NCBI RefSeq assembly: GCF_004022265.1
Contig: NZ_SAVB01000019.1
Coordinates: 1 to 64,000, forward strand
DNA: 64,000 bases
From: Paenirhodobacter ferrireducens
GTDB taxonomy: Bacteria; Pseudomonadota; Alphaproteobacteria; Rhodobacterales; Rhodobacteraceae
Direction: 5' to 3'
In this document: one piece after another, positions 26,983 to 36,435 of the stretch
Numbering within the stretch: position 1 is the first letter of the stretch
Layout of the letters: every line of letters begins with the position of its first letter
The notes under the pieces: generated by a model
The model's database searches: none
What the model was told of the DNA's origin: nothing
Seen by the model: the letters and a program-made list of their open reading frames with translations, nothing else
Program-made: the position numbers and the translations under genes

Positions 26983-28092
26983 TCAGCTCGGCGCGCTGAG
27001 CTGGCCGCCGCCGACCAGCGCCGCGACCCCCGTGGTACTCGGTCCCGAGGTCGGCAGACCGCGCGCCACCCGCACCGCGAGATAGGCGAAGGCCTGCGCC
27101 TCGAGCATGTCGCCATCGAGGCCGAGATCCTCGACCGGGGCGACGGGGCAATTCAGCCGCCGGGCCAGCTCGACCATCAGCGCCGCGTTCATCCGGCCGC
27201 CGCCGGCGACATAAAGCGCCGCGGGCGGTTCGGGGAAATGCTCGAAGCCGCGGGCGACGGCGGCCGCCGCCGCCGCGGTGAGCGTTGCCGCGGCATCGGC
27301 GTCGGAAAGGCCATCCACAGATTTCAGAAGATCTGGAAATTCGTTGCGATCCAGAGACTTCGGCGGGATACGCAGAAAGAACGGATGGGCGAGGAATCGC
27401 TCGACCAGATCCATATCGGCGCGGCCCGCAAGCGCGAGCGCACCGCCCTCGTCGCGCGCCCCGCCAAGCCGGGCATGGACAAGATCGTTGATCGGCGCAT
27501 TCGCCGGGCCGGTGTCGAAGGCAAGAAGCGCCCCCGCCACCTCGGGCCCCGCCGCGCGCGGGTCAAGCCAGGTGACATTGGCCACGCCGCCCAGATTCAG
27601 AAACGCGACCGGCGCCGACAGCCCCGCCCATTGCGCCGCGGCGAAATGGAAAAACGGAACGAGCGGCGCGCCCTGCCCGCCGAGTTCGACATCCGTCGAG
27701 CGGAAATCCCACACCACCGGCCGGCCCAGCACCTCGGACAGCACCCGCCCCGAGCCCGCCTGATGCGTGCGCCGCACCCCGCCGATCCCCTGCGGGTCAT
27801 GCGCGAGCGTCTGGCCGTGAAATCCGATCACCCGGGCGTCGACCATGCCCGCCAAGAGCTCGGCATGCGCGGTCTCGACGACCTCGGCCGCGGCCTCCAC
27901 CCCGGGCTCGCCCGGCCACAGGCCAAGGGCCGCGCGCAGCACCTCCTGCTCGGTCTCGGAATAGGGGCGATACTCGGTGCGGCCGAAATCGAGAATGCGC
28001 ACACCGTCGGTCAGCACCATCGCCGCATCGACCCCGTCGAGCGAGGTTCCCGACATCGTTCCCGCCGCCCAGACCGGCCCCGGCTTCAACAT
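26983..28092 (-). CDS. anmK: Anhydro-N-acetylmuramic acid kinase
   Basis: AnmK phosphorylates and opens 1,6-anhydroMurNAc to MurNAc-6-phosphate in cell-wall recycling. The 369-residue product has the nucleotide-binding [16 protein letters not shown] near the N-terminus, [11 protein letters not shown], the [12 protein letters not shown] core and [12 protein letters not shown], all family hallmarks. The start at 28092 has GGGGAA eight bases upstream; a slightly longer frame exists without support. It diverges from tyrS, the two starts being about 60 bases apart, a shared promoter region. Confidence 0.95.
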   Translation of the reverse strand: MLKPGPVWAAGTMSGTSLDGVDAAMVLTDGVRILDFGRTEYRPYSETEQEVLRAALGLWPGEPGVEAAAEVVETAHAELLAGMVDARVIGFHGQTLAHDPQGIGGVRRTHQAGSGRVLSEVLGRPVVWDFRSTDVELGGQGAPLVPFFHFAAAQWAGLSAPVAFLNLGGVANVTWLDPRAAGPEVAGALLAFDTGPANAPINDLVHARLGGARDEGGALALAGRADMDLVERFLAHPFFLRIPPKSLDRNEFPDLLKSVDGLSDADAAATLTAAAAAAVARGFEHFPEPPAALYVAGGGRMNAALMVELARRLNCPVAPVEDLGLDGDMLEAQAFAYLAVRVARGLPTSGPSTTGVAALVGGGQLSAPS

Positions 28093-28153
28093 GGCTTCCC
28101 CTTTGGCTGCCTGCCGGATATACGGCAGGACGTGTAGAATAGGGACAAGCACG

Positions 28154-29404
28154 ATGACCTACCATCCCCGATCGGACTTCCTCCGCATCATCATCGAGCG
28201 TGGCTTCCTGGCGGATTGCACCGATCTCCAGGAACTCGACGCGGCACTGACGAAGGGGATGGTCACCGCCTATATCGGCTATGACGCCACCGCGGCGTCG
28301 CTGCACGTGGGCCATCTGCTCAACATCATGCTGCTGCGCTGGTTCCAGAAGACCGGCAACAAGCCGATCACGCTGATGGGCGGCGGCACCACCAAGGTGG
28401 GCGACCCCTCCTTCCGCTCGGAAGAGCGGCCGCTGCTGACGCCCGAGAAGATCGACGAGAACATCGCCGGCATGCAGCGCGTCTTCGCGCGCTACCTCGA
28501 CTACCGCGACGAGGCGAACGGCGCGATGATGCGCAACAACGCCGAGTGGCTCGACAGCCTGAACTATCTTGATTTCCTGCGCGACATCGGGCGGCACTTC
28601 TCGGTGAACCGGATGCTGTCGTTCGAATCGGTGAAGTCGCGGCTCGATCGCGAGCAGTCGCTCAGCTTCCTCGAATTCAACTACATGATCCTGCAGGCCT
28701 ATGACTTCCTCGAGCTGAACCGCCGCTATGGCTGTCTGCTGCAGATGGGCGGCTCTGACCAGTGGGGCAATATCGTCAACGGCATCGACCTGACGCGCCG
28801 GGTGCTCGACCGCGAGATCTTCGGCCTGACGACGCCGCTTCTGACCACCTCGGACGGGCGCAAGATGGGCAAGTCGCAGGGCGGTGCGATCTGGCTGAAT
28901 GACCAGATGCTCTCGCCTTACGAATTCTGGCAGTTCTGGCGCAACACCACCGACGCGGATGTGGGGCGGTTCCTCAAGCTCTACACCGACCTGCCGGTCG
29001 AGGACTGCGAGCGGCTCGGCGCGCTTGGCGGGGCCGAGATCAACGGCGCGAAGATCATCCTCGCGAACGAGGTGACGACGCTGCTCCATGGCGCCGAGGC
29101 GGCTGCCGCGGCCGAGGCCACCGCGCGCGAGGTCTTCGAGAAGGGCGGCGTGGGCGAGGATCTGCCGACGCTGGCCCTCAACGCCGCCGAGGTCGCCGAC
29201 GGCATCAGCCTTGCGCAGCTCGTGCTGCGCACGGGGCTCGCGAAGACCGGCAAGGACGGCAAGCGGCTGATTTCCGAAGGCGGGCTGAAGGTCAACGACG
29301 AGACCTGCGTCGATGCGGGGCGGATGTTCCACGCCGCCGATCTCGCCGAGCCGGTGAAGCTGAGCGCGGGCAAGAAGCGCCACGCCCTCGTCACGCTTGC
29401 CTGA
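28154..29404 (+). CDS. tyrS: Tyrosyl-tRNA synthetase
   Basis: TyrRS attaches tyrosine to its tRNA. The 416-residue product has the class I HIGH-like HVGH at 51-54, KMGKS at 237-241 (KMSKS variant), the tyrosine-binding YDATAASL and [11 protein letters not shown], and a C-terminal S4 RNA-binding domain ([18 protein letters not shown]). This is the TyrS length seen in Rhodobacteraceae. The start is chosen at 28154 because it gives [12 protein letters not shown]; the longer open frame overlaps the divergent anmK. Confidence 0.96.
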   Translation: MTYHPRSDFLRIIIERGFLADCTDLQELDAALTKGMVTAYIGYDATAASLHVGHLLNIMLLRWFQKTGNKPITLMGGGTTKVGDPSFRSEERPLLTPEKIDENIAGMQRVFARYLDYRDEANGAMMRNNAEWLDSLNYLDFLRDIGRHFSVNRMLSFESVKSRLDREQSLSFLEFNYMILQAYDFLELNRRYGCLLQMGGSDQWGNIVNGIDLTRRVLDREIFGLTTPLLTTSDGRKMGKSQGGAIWLNDQMLSPYEFWQFWRNTTDADVGRFLKLYTDLPVEDCERLGALGGAEINGAKIILANEVTTLLHGAEAAAAAEATAREVFEKGGVGEDLPTLALNAAEVADGISLAQLVLRTGLAKTGKDGKRLISEGGLKVNDETCVDAGRMFHAADLAEPVKLSAGKKRHALVTLA

Positions 29405-29458
29405 GGACAGCCCGGGAGCGCCGCCCCGGCCCCCGGCCTATCTCGACCCGGAAAAACC

Positions 29459-29486
29459 AAGGGCGCCCCGATCGGAGCGCCCTTTC
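29459..29486 (+). terminator. Terminator of tyrS
   Basis: AAGGGCGC and GCGCCCTT flank a CCCGATCGGA interior, followed by TCTCTTT. It lies about 55 bases after the tyrS stop. Confidence 0.75.
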
Positions 29487-29488
29487 TC

Positions 29489-29537
29489 TTTCATCTTGCC
29501 ACAAATACCTCGGGGGTGCGGGGGCAGCGCCCCCGCC
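29489..29537 (+). repeat. Dispersed hairpin repeat, copy 2
   Basis: The best copy of the family: TTCATCTTGCCACAAATACC followed by a CGGGGGTGCGGGGGCAGCG/CCCCCG hairpin. It lies between the convergent ends of tyrS and the cyclophilin gene. Confidence 0.65.
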
Positions 29538-29542
29538 CGGCC

Positions 29543-30130
29543 TCACTCGATCGTCGCCGAGACGATGTAGTCCGGGTCCTCGACGAGGCCGTTCTGCGCC
29601 GGATTGCCCTTCTTCAGCCGGTCGATCACCTCCATGCCGGAGACGACATGACCGACGATCGTGTATTGGCCATCCAGATGCGGCGCCGGGGCGAACATCA
29701 CGAAGAACTGCGAATTCGCCGAATCCGGGTTCGCCGAGCGCGCCATGCCGACCATGCCGCGGGTGAAGGAGCGGTTCGAGAATTCCGCCGGAAGATCCGG
29801 GTATTTCGAGCCGCCCATCCCCGCCATCGAGGTGTCCGCGCCGCGCTTGCCGAACTGCACGTCGCCGGTCTGCGCCATGAAGCCGTCGATCACCCGGTGG
29901 AAGACCACGTCGTCATAGGCGTGTTCGTTCGCCAGCCTGACGATCCGCTCGACATGCTTCGGCGCGACGTCGGGCAGCAGGTCGATCACCACCTTGCCGC
30001 TGACCGAGCCGCCGATCTCGAGCACCAGATTCGGGCCCGGGCCGTCGGGAACGGTGGTGCCGTCCTGAGCGAGCGCCACGGTGGCGCCGAGGCAGAACGC
30101 CCCGGCAAGGAAGAGCTTACGCGTCAGCAT
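29543..30130 (-). CDS. Periplasmic cyclophilin-type peptidyl-prolyl isomerase
   Basis: Cyclophilins isomerise X-Pro bonds and assist folding. The 195-residue product starts with a signal peptide (MLTRKLFLAGAFCLGATVALA) and contains the cyclophilin core VVFHRVIDGFMAQTGD, PAEFSNRSFTRGMVGMARS and SQFFVMFAPAPHLDGQYTIV. It lies directly downstream of the cytoplasmic paralogue and its start overlaps that gene by 14 bases, so the pair are co-transcribed and may be coupled. It is likely a tandem duplication with relocation of one copy to the periplasm. Confidence 0.93.
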   Translation of the reverse strand: MLTRKLFLAGAFCLGATVALAQDGTTVPDGPGPNLVLEIGGSVSGKVVIDLLPDVAPKHVERIVRLANEHAYDDVVFHRVIDGFMAQTGDVQFGKRGADTSMAGMGGSKYPDLPAEFSNRSFTRGMVGMARSANPDSANSQFFVMFAPAPHLDGQYTIVGHVVSGMEVIDRLKKGNPAQNGLVEDPDYIVSATIE

Positions 30131-30629
30131 CGGCGGCGACCTTCACCTTGATCATCCGGTCGGGGTTCGCCGGCGGCTCGCCGCGCATGATCTTGTCGAC
30201 GAATTCCATCCCCGAGATCACCCGGCCATAGACGGTGTACTGACCGTTCAGGAAGTGGTTGTCGGAGAAGTTGATGAAGAACTGCGAGTTGGCCGAGTTC
30301 GGGTTCATCGAGCGCGCGGCGCCGAGCGTGCCGCGATCATGCGGGATGCGCGAGAATTCGGCGGGCAGGTCCGGATACTGCGAGCCACCCGTGCCGGCGC
30401 GGCGGGGGTTGTAGTCCTTTTCCATGTTGGCGTTCTCGACATCGCCGGTCTGCGCCATGAAGCCCTCGATGACGCGGTGGAAGGCGACGTTGTCATAGGC
30501 GCCGTCGCGGGCAAGCTGCTTCATCCGCTCGGCGTGCTTCGGCGCGATCTCGGGCATCAGCTCGATCACGACATCGCCATCCTTGAGCGTCATGATGATG
30601 GTGTTTTCGGGGTCTTTGATCTCGGCCAT
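30117..30629 (-). CDS. Cytoplasmic cyclophilin-type peptidyl-prolyl isomerase
   Basis: The 170-residue product starts MAEIKDPENTIIMTLKDGDV without a signal peptide and carries the full cyclophilin core (VAFHRVIEGFMAQTGDVE, LGAARSMNPNSANSQFFINF, HFLNGQYTVYGRVISGM). GAGGAGG lies well placed before the ATG; an upstream open frame has no support. It is the first gene of the two-gene unit and lies divergent from pgk across about 160 bases. Confidence 0.94.
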   Translation of the reverse strand: MAEIKDPENTIIMTLKDGDVVIELMPEIAPKHAERMKQLARDGAYDNVAFHRVIEGFMAQTGDVENANMEKDYNPRRAGTGGSQYPDLPAEFSRIPHDRGTLGAARSMNPNSANSQFFINFSDNHFLNGQYTVYGRVISGMEFVDKIMRGEPPANPDRMIKVKVAADADA

Positions 30630-30791
30630 CGCTGGTCCTCCTCGAATGTTTGGCGCGACCTTACGCAGGAGCCCCGCCCAAGAAAAGAGCAAAGCGCCAG
30701 AGGCCGTTGACGGCCCCGTCACGGCGGGGCAAGTTTGCGTGAGCAGCATCGGCGGATGGTCCTTCGCCGGTCGCGCAATGAGGAGAGTGAA

Positions 30792-31982
30792 ATGGCCTGG
30801 AAAACCCTCGACGAGATCGACCTTGCGGGCAAGGTCGTGCTGGTGCGCGTCGATATCAACGTGCCGGTCGAGAACGGTGTGGTGACCGATGCGACGCGGA
30901 TCGAGAAGATCGTGCCCACGGTGAAGGACATCCTCGCCAAGGGCGGCAAGCCGGTGCTTCTGGCCCATTTCGGCCGCCCGAAGGGACAGGTCGTGCCGGA
31001 GATGAGCCTGCGCCCGCTTGTGCCGTCACTGGAAAAGGCGCTTGGCGTGCATGTAATCTTCGCCGAGGACTGCATCGGCACGCCGGCGAAGAAGGCCGTG
31101 GCCGCGATGCAGCCGGGCGAGGTGGTGCTGCTCGAGAACACCCGCTTCCATGCCGGCGAGGAGAAGAACGACCCCGAACTCAGCGCGGCGATGGCGGCGC
31201 TTGGCCAGGTCTATGTGAACGATGCCTTCTCGGCCGCGCACCGTGCGCACAGTTCGACCGAGGGCGTGGCGCATATCCTGCCCTCGGCTGCGGGCCGGCT
31301 GATGGAGGCCGAGCTGAAGGCGCTCGAGGCGGCGCTCGGCACCCCGGTGCGGCCGGTGACGGCGGTGGTCGGCGGTGCCAAGGTCTCGACCAAGCTCGAC
31401 CTGCTCGGCAATCTGGTGAGCAAGGTCGAATATCTGGTGATCGGCGGCGGCATGGCGAACACCTTCCTCGTCGCACAGGGCATCGACGTGGGCAAGTCGC
31501 TCGCCGAGCATGATATGGCCGAGACCGCGAAGGCGATTCTCGCCAAGGCCTCCGATGCCGGCTGCCGCGTGGTGTTGCCCGCCGACGTGGTGGTGGCGCG
31601 CGAGTTCAAGGCGGGCGCCGAGAACGAGGTGGTGGCGGCCGATGCCTGCCCCGCCGATGCGATGATCCTCGATGCCGGCCCGAAGGCGGTCGAGGAAATC
31701 TGCAAGGTCTTCGAGGCCTCGAAGACGCTGATCTGGAACGGCCCGCTCGGCGCCTTCGAGATCGCGCCCTTCGACACCGCGACGAATGCAGCGGCGAAAA
31801 AGGCCGCCGAGCTGACCAAGGCCGGCGCGCTGGTGTCGGTCGCGGGTGGCGGCGACACCGTCGCGGCACTGAACAAGGCCGGCGTCGCCGCCGATTTCAG
31901 CTATATCTCGACCGCCGGCGGGGCCTTCCTCGAATGGATGGAAGGCAAGGAACTGCCCGGCGTTGCGGCACTGATGAAATGA
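30792..31982 (+). CDS. pgk: Phosphoglycerate kinase
   Basis: PGK transfers phosphate between 1,3-bisphosphoglycerate and ADP in glycolysis, gluconeogenesis and the Calvin cycle. The 396-residue product has [10 protein letters not shown] near the start (normally VDFNVP), [10 protein letters not shown], the substrate-binding LENTRFH, the hinge region [12 protein letters not shown], and the nucleotide-site GGGDTVAAL at the C-terminus. The start has GAGAG upstream. A terminator follows and the class I aldolase gene comes next on the same strand. Confidence 0.97.
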   Translation: MAWKTLDEIDLAGKVVLVRVDINVPVENGVVTDATRIEKIVPTVKDILAKGGKPVLLAHFGRPKGQVVPEMSLRPLVPSLEKALGVHVIFAEDCIGTPAKKAVAAMQPGEVVLLENTRFHAGEEKNDPELSAAMAALGQVYVNDAFSAAHRAHSSTEGVAHILPSAAGRLMEAELKALEAALGTPVRPVTAVVGGAKVSTKLDLLGNLVSKVEYLVIGGGMANTFLVAQGIDVGKSLAEHDMAETAKAILAKASDAGCRVVLPADVVVAREFKAGAENEVVAADACPADAMILDAGPKAVEEICKVFEASKTLIWNGPLGAFEIAPFDTATNAAAKKAAELTKAGALVSVAGGGDTVAALNKAGVAADFSYISTAGGAFLEWMEGKELPGVAALMK

Positions 31983-32010
31983 CAGGGGGCGGCCTTCGGG
32001 CCGCCCTTCC
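31983..32010 (+). terminator. Terminator of pgk
   Basis: GGGCGGCC and GGCCGCCC with a TTCG loop at 31987-32006, then CTTCCCC. It starts right after the pgk stop. Confidence 0.7.
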
Positions 32011-32118
32011 CCTGTCTGGGCCCCTGTTAGCGTTCTCAGAATTGCGCGAAGGGGGACAAGGGGTTATCCGGGGACCAAGGCCGGGGGACCGGCGCAACCA
32101 GCTTGCATGGAGACCATG

Positions 32119-33009
32119 ATGGCGAACGCGAAAATGCTCGAACAGATGAAGAAGGGGCAGGGTTTCATCGCCGCGCTCGACCAGTCGGGCGGCTCGACGC
32201 CGAAGGCGCTGAAACTCTATGGCGTGGACGAGGACGCCTATTCGAACGAGACCGAGATGTACGACATGATCCACGCGATGCGCTCGCGGATCATCAAGTC
32301 GCCCGCCTTCACCGGCGAGAAGGTGATCGGCGCGATCCTGTTCGAACAGACCATGGACCGCACCATCGACGGTCTGCCGACCGCCACCTTCCTGTGGGAA
32401 AAGCGCGGCGTCGTGCCCTTCCTGAAGATCGATAAGGGGCTCGAGGCCGAGGCCAAGGGCTGCCAGATGCTGAAGCCGATCCCGGGGCTCGAGGCGCTGC
32501 TCGACCGCGCCGCCGCTGCCGGCATCTTCGGCACCAAGGAACGCTCGGTGATCTCGGCGGCGAATGTCGAGGGCATCCGTGAGGTCGTGGCGCAGCAGTT
32601 CGAACTGGGCAAGACCGTCATCGCGCACGGTCTGATGCCGATCATCGAGCCGGAAGTGACGATCTCGATCGCCGACAAGGCCGATGCCGAGGCGATCCTG
32701 CTTGAGGCGATCCTCGAACAGCTCGAGGGGCTCGAGGACGGCAAGACGGTGATGCTGAAGCTGAGCCTGCCGACGATCCCGAACTTCTACAAGCCGCTGG
32801 TCGATCACCCGAAGGTGCTGAAGGTCGTGGCACTGTCGGGCGGCTATCCGCGCGACGAGGCGAACCGGATCCTCGCGCAGAACGACGGCATGATTGCCTC
32901 GTTCAGCCGTGCGCTGACCGAGGGGCTGAGCGCGCAGCAGTCGGATGCGGAATTCGATGCGGCGCTCGGCGCGGCGATCGACAGCATCTACAAGGCCTCG
33001 ATCGCCTGA
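32119..33009 (+). CDS. Class I fructose-bisphosphate aldolase
   Basis: The aldolase cleaves fructose 1,6-bisphosphate through a Schiff base. The 296-residue product has IAALDQSGGSTPKAL, the LFEQTM region and the candidate Schiff-base lysine K214 in VMLKLSLPTIPNF, as in bacterial class I enzymes of animal-like type. Three ATGs lie close together; GGAG at 32109-32112 is best spaced for the one at 32119, giving MANAKMLEQM. It follows pgk, separated by a terminator, and is followed by its own terminator. Confidence 0.93.
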   Translation: MANAKMLEQMKKGQGFIAALDQSGGSTPKALKLYGVDEDAYSNETEMYDMIHAMRSRIIKSPAFTGEKVIGAILFEQTMDRTIDGLPTATFLWEKRGVVPFLKIDKGLEAEAKGCQMLKPIPGLEALLDRAAAAGIFGTKERSVISAANVEGIREVVAQQFELGKTVIAHGLMPIIEPEVTISIADKADAEAILLEAILEQLEGLEDGKTVMLKLSLPTIPNFYKPLVDHPKVLKVVALSGGYPRDEANRILAQNDGMIASFSRALTEGLSAQQSDAEFDAALGAAIDSIYKASIA

Positions 33010-33053
33010 TCTCTGCCTGCGGCAACACGTCGTGTCGCCCCGCGGCACCGGCC

Positions 33054-33082
33054 GGGCTCCCTTTTGGGAGCCCGTTTCGTTT
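33054..33082 (+). terminator. Terminator of the class I aldolase gene
   Basis: GGGCTCCC at 33054-33061 and GGGAGCCC at 33066-33073 around a TTTT loop, followed by GTTTCGTTTT. Confidence 0.82.
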
Positions 33083-33229
33083 TCGCCGCACCCGGCCAGA
33101 CAGGTCAGAAAAAGCAAGCCTTTCCCCACCTTTCGGGGATTCACAATCGGCAGCGGCTGTGGCATGATTGATGGATCGCCCGACAAGAGGCGGATGCGCC
33201 GGGGCACCCCGGGGGACAGAGGCAGCAGC

Positions 33230-33526
33230 ATGTTTCACAAACGCCCCGCCGTCGGGCCTTTCATCTTCTTCTCGATCGCCGTCGTGCTCGGCCTCTATTT
33301 CACCTTTGCCGCGGTGCAGGGCTCCTACGGCATCTTCCGCCGGGTGCAGATCGACGCCGAGATCGACCAGATGACCACCGAGCGCGACGCCTTGCGCGCC
33401 GAGGCCGAGCGGATGGCCAACCTGACGCATCGGCTGTCGGACGATTATCTCGACCTCGACCTTCTCGACGAACGCGCGCGTGAGGTGCTGGGCACCGTGC
33501 GCCGCGACGAGATCGTCATCCGCTGA
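33230..33526 (+). CDS. FtsB/DivIC-family septum-formation protein
   Basis: FtsB/DivIC proteins are short single-pass proteins of the divisome. The 98-residue product has one transmembrane helix (about 10-30, GPFIFFSIAVVLGLYFTFA), then a coiled coil (QIDAEIDQMTTERDALRAEA) and a short conserved end with LLDERAREVLG. The position just before pdhA is the usual one in alphaproteobacteria. The ATG follows AGCAGC, a weak ribosome-binding site, and the frame is clean. The pdh genes begin about 135 bases downstream. Confidence 0.88.
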   Translation: MFHKRPAVGPFIFFSIAVVLGLYFTFAAVQGSYGIFRRVQIDAEIDQMTTERDALRAEAERMANLTHRLSDDYLDLDLLDERAREVLGTVRRDEIVIR

Positions 33527-33661
33527 ACCTCCCCCTTTTCCGAGCACTGCCATGCACCCGCCTGCGGGCCGGGCTGACGCATGTGCGATTGCATCCCCAT
33601 CCGCCTTGCTGTATGAAATGGTTTAACGTTGAACTATTTTCTGCGCAGGGGAGGAAGCCGG

Positions 33662-34666
33662 ATGGCAACTCGCAAGACCCCCGAGACGGCCGCGGTAGAC
33701 GGCGCCAATGTCTCGAAGGACGATCTTCTGAAATATTACCGCGAAATGCTGCTGATCCGCCGGTTCGAGGAGAAGGCGGGCCAGCTCTATGGCATGGGGC
33801 TGATCGGCGGGTTCTGCCATCTCTACATCGGCCAGGAGGCGGTCGTCGTCGGGCTCGAGGCGGCGGCGAAGGAGGGCGACAAGCGCGTCACCTCGTACCG
33901 CGACCACGGCCACATGCTGGCCTGCGGCATGGACCCGAAGGGCGTGATGGCCGAGCTGACCGGGCGCGAGGGCGGCTACAGCCGCGGCAAGGGCGGCTCG
34001 ATGCACATGTTCTCGAAGGAGAAGCACTTCTACGGCGGCCACGGCATCGTCGGCGCGCAGGTGCCGATCGGCGCGGGGCTGGCCTTCTCGGACAAGTACA
34101 AGGGCAATGACAACGTCACCTTCGCCTATTTCGGCGACGGCGCGGCGAACCAGGGCCAGGTCTACGAGACCTACAACATGGCCGAGCTGTGGAGCCTGCC
34201 GGTGGTCTTCGTGATCGAGAACAACCAATATGCCATGGGCACCTCAGTCAAGCGCTCGACCAAGTCGACGACGCTTTTTGGCCGCGGCGTGGCCTTCGGC
34301 ATCCCGGGCGAACAGGTCGACGGCATGGACGTGCTGGCGGTGAAGGCGGCGGGCGAGAAGGCGGTGGCGCACTGCCGCGCCGGCAACGGCCCCTACATCC
34401 TCGAGATGATGACCTATCGCTATCGCGGCCACTCGATGTCGGACCCGGCGAAATACCGCACCCGCGAAGAGGTGCAGAAGATCCGCGAGGAGCGCGACGC
34501 GATCGAGCACGTGCGCGAGTTGCTGATCTCGGGCGGGCATGCGACCGAAGATGACCTGAAGGCGATCGACAAGGAGATCAAGGCGACCGTCAGCGACGCC
34601 GCCGAATTCTCCAAGGAAAGCCCCGAGCCCGCGCTGAGCGAGCTCTGGACCGACATCTACGCCTGA
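33662..34666 (+). CDS. pdhA: Pyruvate dehydrogenase E1 component, alpha subunit
   Basis: With PdhB it decarboxylates pyruvate and passes the acetyl group to lipoate. The 334-residue product has the thiamine diphosphate motif from GDGAANQG (158-165) to ENNQ (186-189), the RDHGHMLACG active-site loop, and the YRYRGHSMSDP region near the phosphorylation loop of related enzymes. The start at 33662 has GAGGAA six bases upstream. First gene of a four-gene cluster with 12 bases to pdhB. Confidence 0.97.
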   Translation: MATRKTPETAAVDGANVSKDDLLKYYREMLLIRRFEEKAGQLYGMGLIGGFCHLYIGQEAVVVGLEAAAKEGDKRVTSYRDHGHMLACGMDPKGVMAELTGREGGYSRGKGGSMHMFSKEKHFYGGHGIVGAQVPIGAGLAFSDKYKGNDNVTFAYFGDGAANQGQVYETYNMAELWSLPVVFVIENNQYAMGTSVKRSTKSTTLFGRGVAFGIPGEQVDGMDVLAVKAAGEKAVAHCRAGNGPYILEMMTYRYRGHSMSDPAKYRTREEVQKIREERDAIEHVRELLISGGHATEDDLKAIDKEIKATVSDAAEFSKESPEPALSELWTDIYA

Positions 34667-34678
34667 GGGAGACTGACA

Positions 34679-36046
34679 ATGGCAACCGACATCCTGATGC
34701 CCGCGCTCTCTCCGACGATGGAAGAGGGCACGCTTGCGAAATGGCTGGTCAAGGAGGGTGACACCGTCACCTCCGGCCAGATCCTCGCCGAGATCGAGAC
34801 CGACAAGGCGACGATGGAATTCGAGGCGGTGGACGAGGGCACGATCGCGAAGATCCTGGTACCCGAGGGCACGGCCGGCGTGAAGGTGAACACCCCGATC
34901 GCGGTGCTGGCCGAGGACGGCGAAAGCGCGGCCGACGCGGTGCAAAGCGCCGCCGCCCCGGCAGCCGCCGCCCCTGCCCCGGTCGCGGCCGTGGCCGCTG
35001 CGCCCGCCGAGGCGCCCGCGGCGCCGGTCTCGAAGGCCTCGGCCGACTGGCCCGAAGGCACGCCGATGAAGACGATGACGGTGCGCGAGGCGCTGCGCGA
35101 GGCGATGGCCGAAGAGATGCGCGCCGACGAGAACGTCTATCTGATGGGCGAGGAAGTCGCGGAATACCAGGGCGCCTACAAGATCAGCCAGGGGCTTCTG
35201 GACGAGTTCGGCGAGAAGCGGGTGATCGACACGCCGATCACCGAATACGGCTTCACCGGCATCGCCGTGGGCGCGGCCATGGGCGGGTTGCGCCCGATCG
35301 TCGAGTTCATGACCTTCAACTTCGCTATGCAGGCGGTCGACCACATCATCAACTCGGCGGCGAAGACGCTCTACATGTCCGGCGGCCAGATGGGCTGCCC
35401 GATCGTGTTCCGCGGCCCGAACGGCGCGGCCGCGCGCGTCGGCGCCCAGCACAGCCAGGACTATGCCGCCTGGTATGCGATGATCCCGGGCCTCAAGGTG
35501 GTGATGCCCTACTCGGCGGCCGATGCGAAGGGCCTGCTGAAGACCGCGATCCGCGATCCGAACCCGGTCGTCTTCCTCGAGAACGAGATCATGTATGGCC
35601 GCAGCTTCGAGGTGCCCGACCTCGAGGACTTCACCATCCCCTTCGGCAAGGCGCGGATCTGGCGCGAGGGCACGGATGTCACACTCGTCAGCTTCGGCAT
35701 CGGCATGAGCCACACGCTCGAGGCGGCCGAGAAGCTCGCTGCCGAGGGGATCGCGGCCGAGGTGATCGACCTGCGCACGCTGCGTCCGCTTGATTACGAC
35801 ACGGTGCTGGCTTCGGTGATGAAGACCAACCGCTGCGTCACCGTGGAAGAGGGCTGGCCCGTCGGTGCGATCGGCAACCACCTGTCGGCGGTGATCATGG
35901 AGCGCGCCTTCGACTATCTCGACGCGCCGGTGATCAACGTGACCGGCAAGGATGTGCCGATGCCCTATGCGGCGAACCTCGAGAAACTGGCGCTCGCGAC
36001 GTCGGACGATGTCGTCGCGGCGGCGAAGTCTGTCTGCTACCGCTGA
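34679..36046 (+). CDS. pdhB: Pyruvate dehydrogenase E1 component, beta subunit with N-terminal lipoyl domain
   Basis: The 455-residue product has a lipoyl domain (1-80, lipoylation lysine K43 in [10 protein letters not shown]), an alanine/proline-rich linker (about 85-120), and a transketolase-like E1-beta core from [18 protein letters not shown] with a C-terminal transketolase_C domain. The extra lipoyl domain on E1-beta is a known alphaproteobacterial trait. The stop codon overlaps the start of the next gene (TGATG), so they are translationally coupled. Confidence 0.97.
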   Translation: MATDILMPALSPTMEEGTLAKWLVKEGDTVTSGQILAEIETDKATMEFEAVDEGTIAKILVPEGTAGVKVNTPIAVLAEDGESAADAVQSAAAPAAAAPAPVAAVAAAPAEAPAAPVSKASADWPEGTPMKTMTVREALREAMAEEMRADENVYLMGEEVAEYQGAYKISQGLLDEFGEKRVIDTPITEYGFTGIAVGAAMGGLRPIVEFMTFNFAMQAVDHIINSAAKTLYMSGGQMGCPIVFRGPNGAAARVGAQHSQDYAAWYAMIPGLKVVMPYSAADAKGLLKTAIRDPNPVVFLENEIMYGRSFEVPDLEDFTIPFGKARIWREGTDVTLVSFGIGMSHTLEAAEKLAAEGIAAEVIDLRTLRPLDYDTVLASVMKTNRCVTVEEGWPVGAIGNHLSAVIMERAFDYLDAPVINVTGKDVPMPYAANLEKLALATSDDVVAAAKSVCYR

Positions 36047-36435
36047 TGGCGAGTTGGGGGTACATGTTCGGCGGGCTTTTGCTGGGCGCAGGGGGAGCGT
36101 TTTTGCTCACACGCGGGATCGGGGAACTGGACCAGAGCCTTTTGGCGACAGATCTGCACAGCGTCATCAACGGTGCGCAGAGCGAGAGCGATCTGCTGCG
36201 CCGGATCGCCTTGCACGAGCTCGCCGGTACCTCCCGGGCCGAAATAGCGGATATGCTCGCCGCATCATCCATCGAGAGCTTCGACAACGGCGATCAGATC
36301 GTCGCGTGGCAAGGCCCGGGCCAGATCGTGTTCGACTTTCGCGATGGGCGGCTGAATGAAATCGAAAACTATTGCTGGCGCTACCACCCCGCTTCGGATT
36401 GCGCCAAAACGGGAGGATCCTCCAATGGCAACTGA
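36046..36435 (+). CDS. Unknown small membrane protein inside the pdh operon
   Basis: No family is recognised. The 129-residue product starts [21 protein letters not shown], a likely signal anchor, then has a helical region (about 30-85, [24 protein letters not shown]) and a short strand-rich part with [20 protein letters not shown] and two cysteines near the end. It begins on the last base of the pdhB stop and ends 8 bases beyond the pdhC ATG, so it is coupled at both sides. A role with the dehydrogenase complex is suggested by position only. Codon use is slightly less GC-rich than its neighbours. Confidence 0.7.
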   Translation: MASWGYMFGGLLLGAGGAFLLTRGIGELDQSLLATDLHSVINGAQSESDLLRRIALHELAGTSRAEIADMLAASSIESFDNGDQIVAWQGPGQIVFDFRDGRLNEIENYCWRYHPASDCAKTGGSSNGN

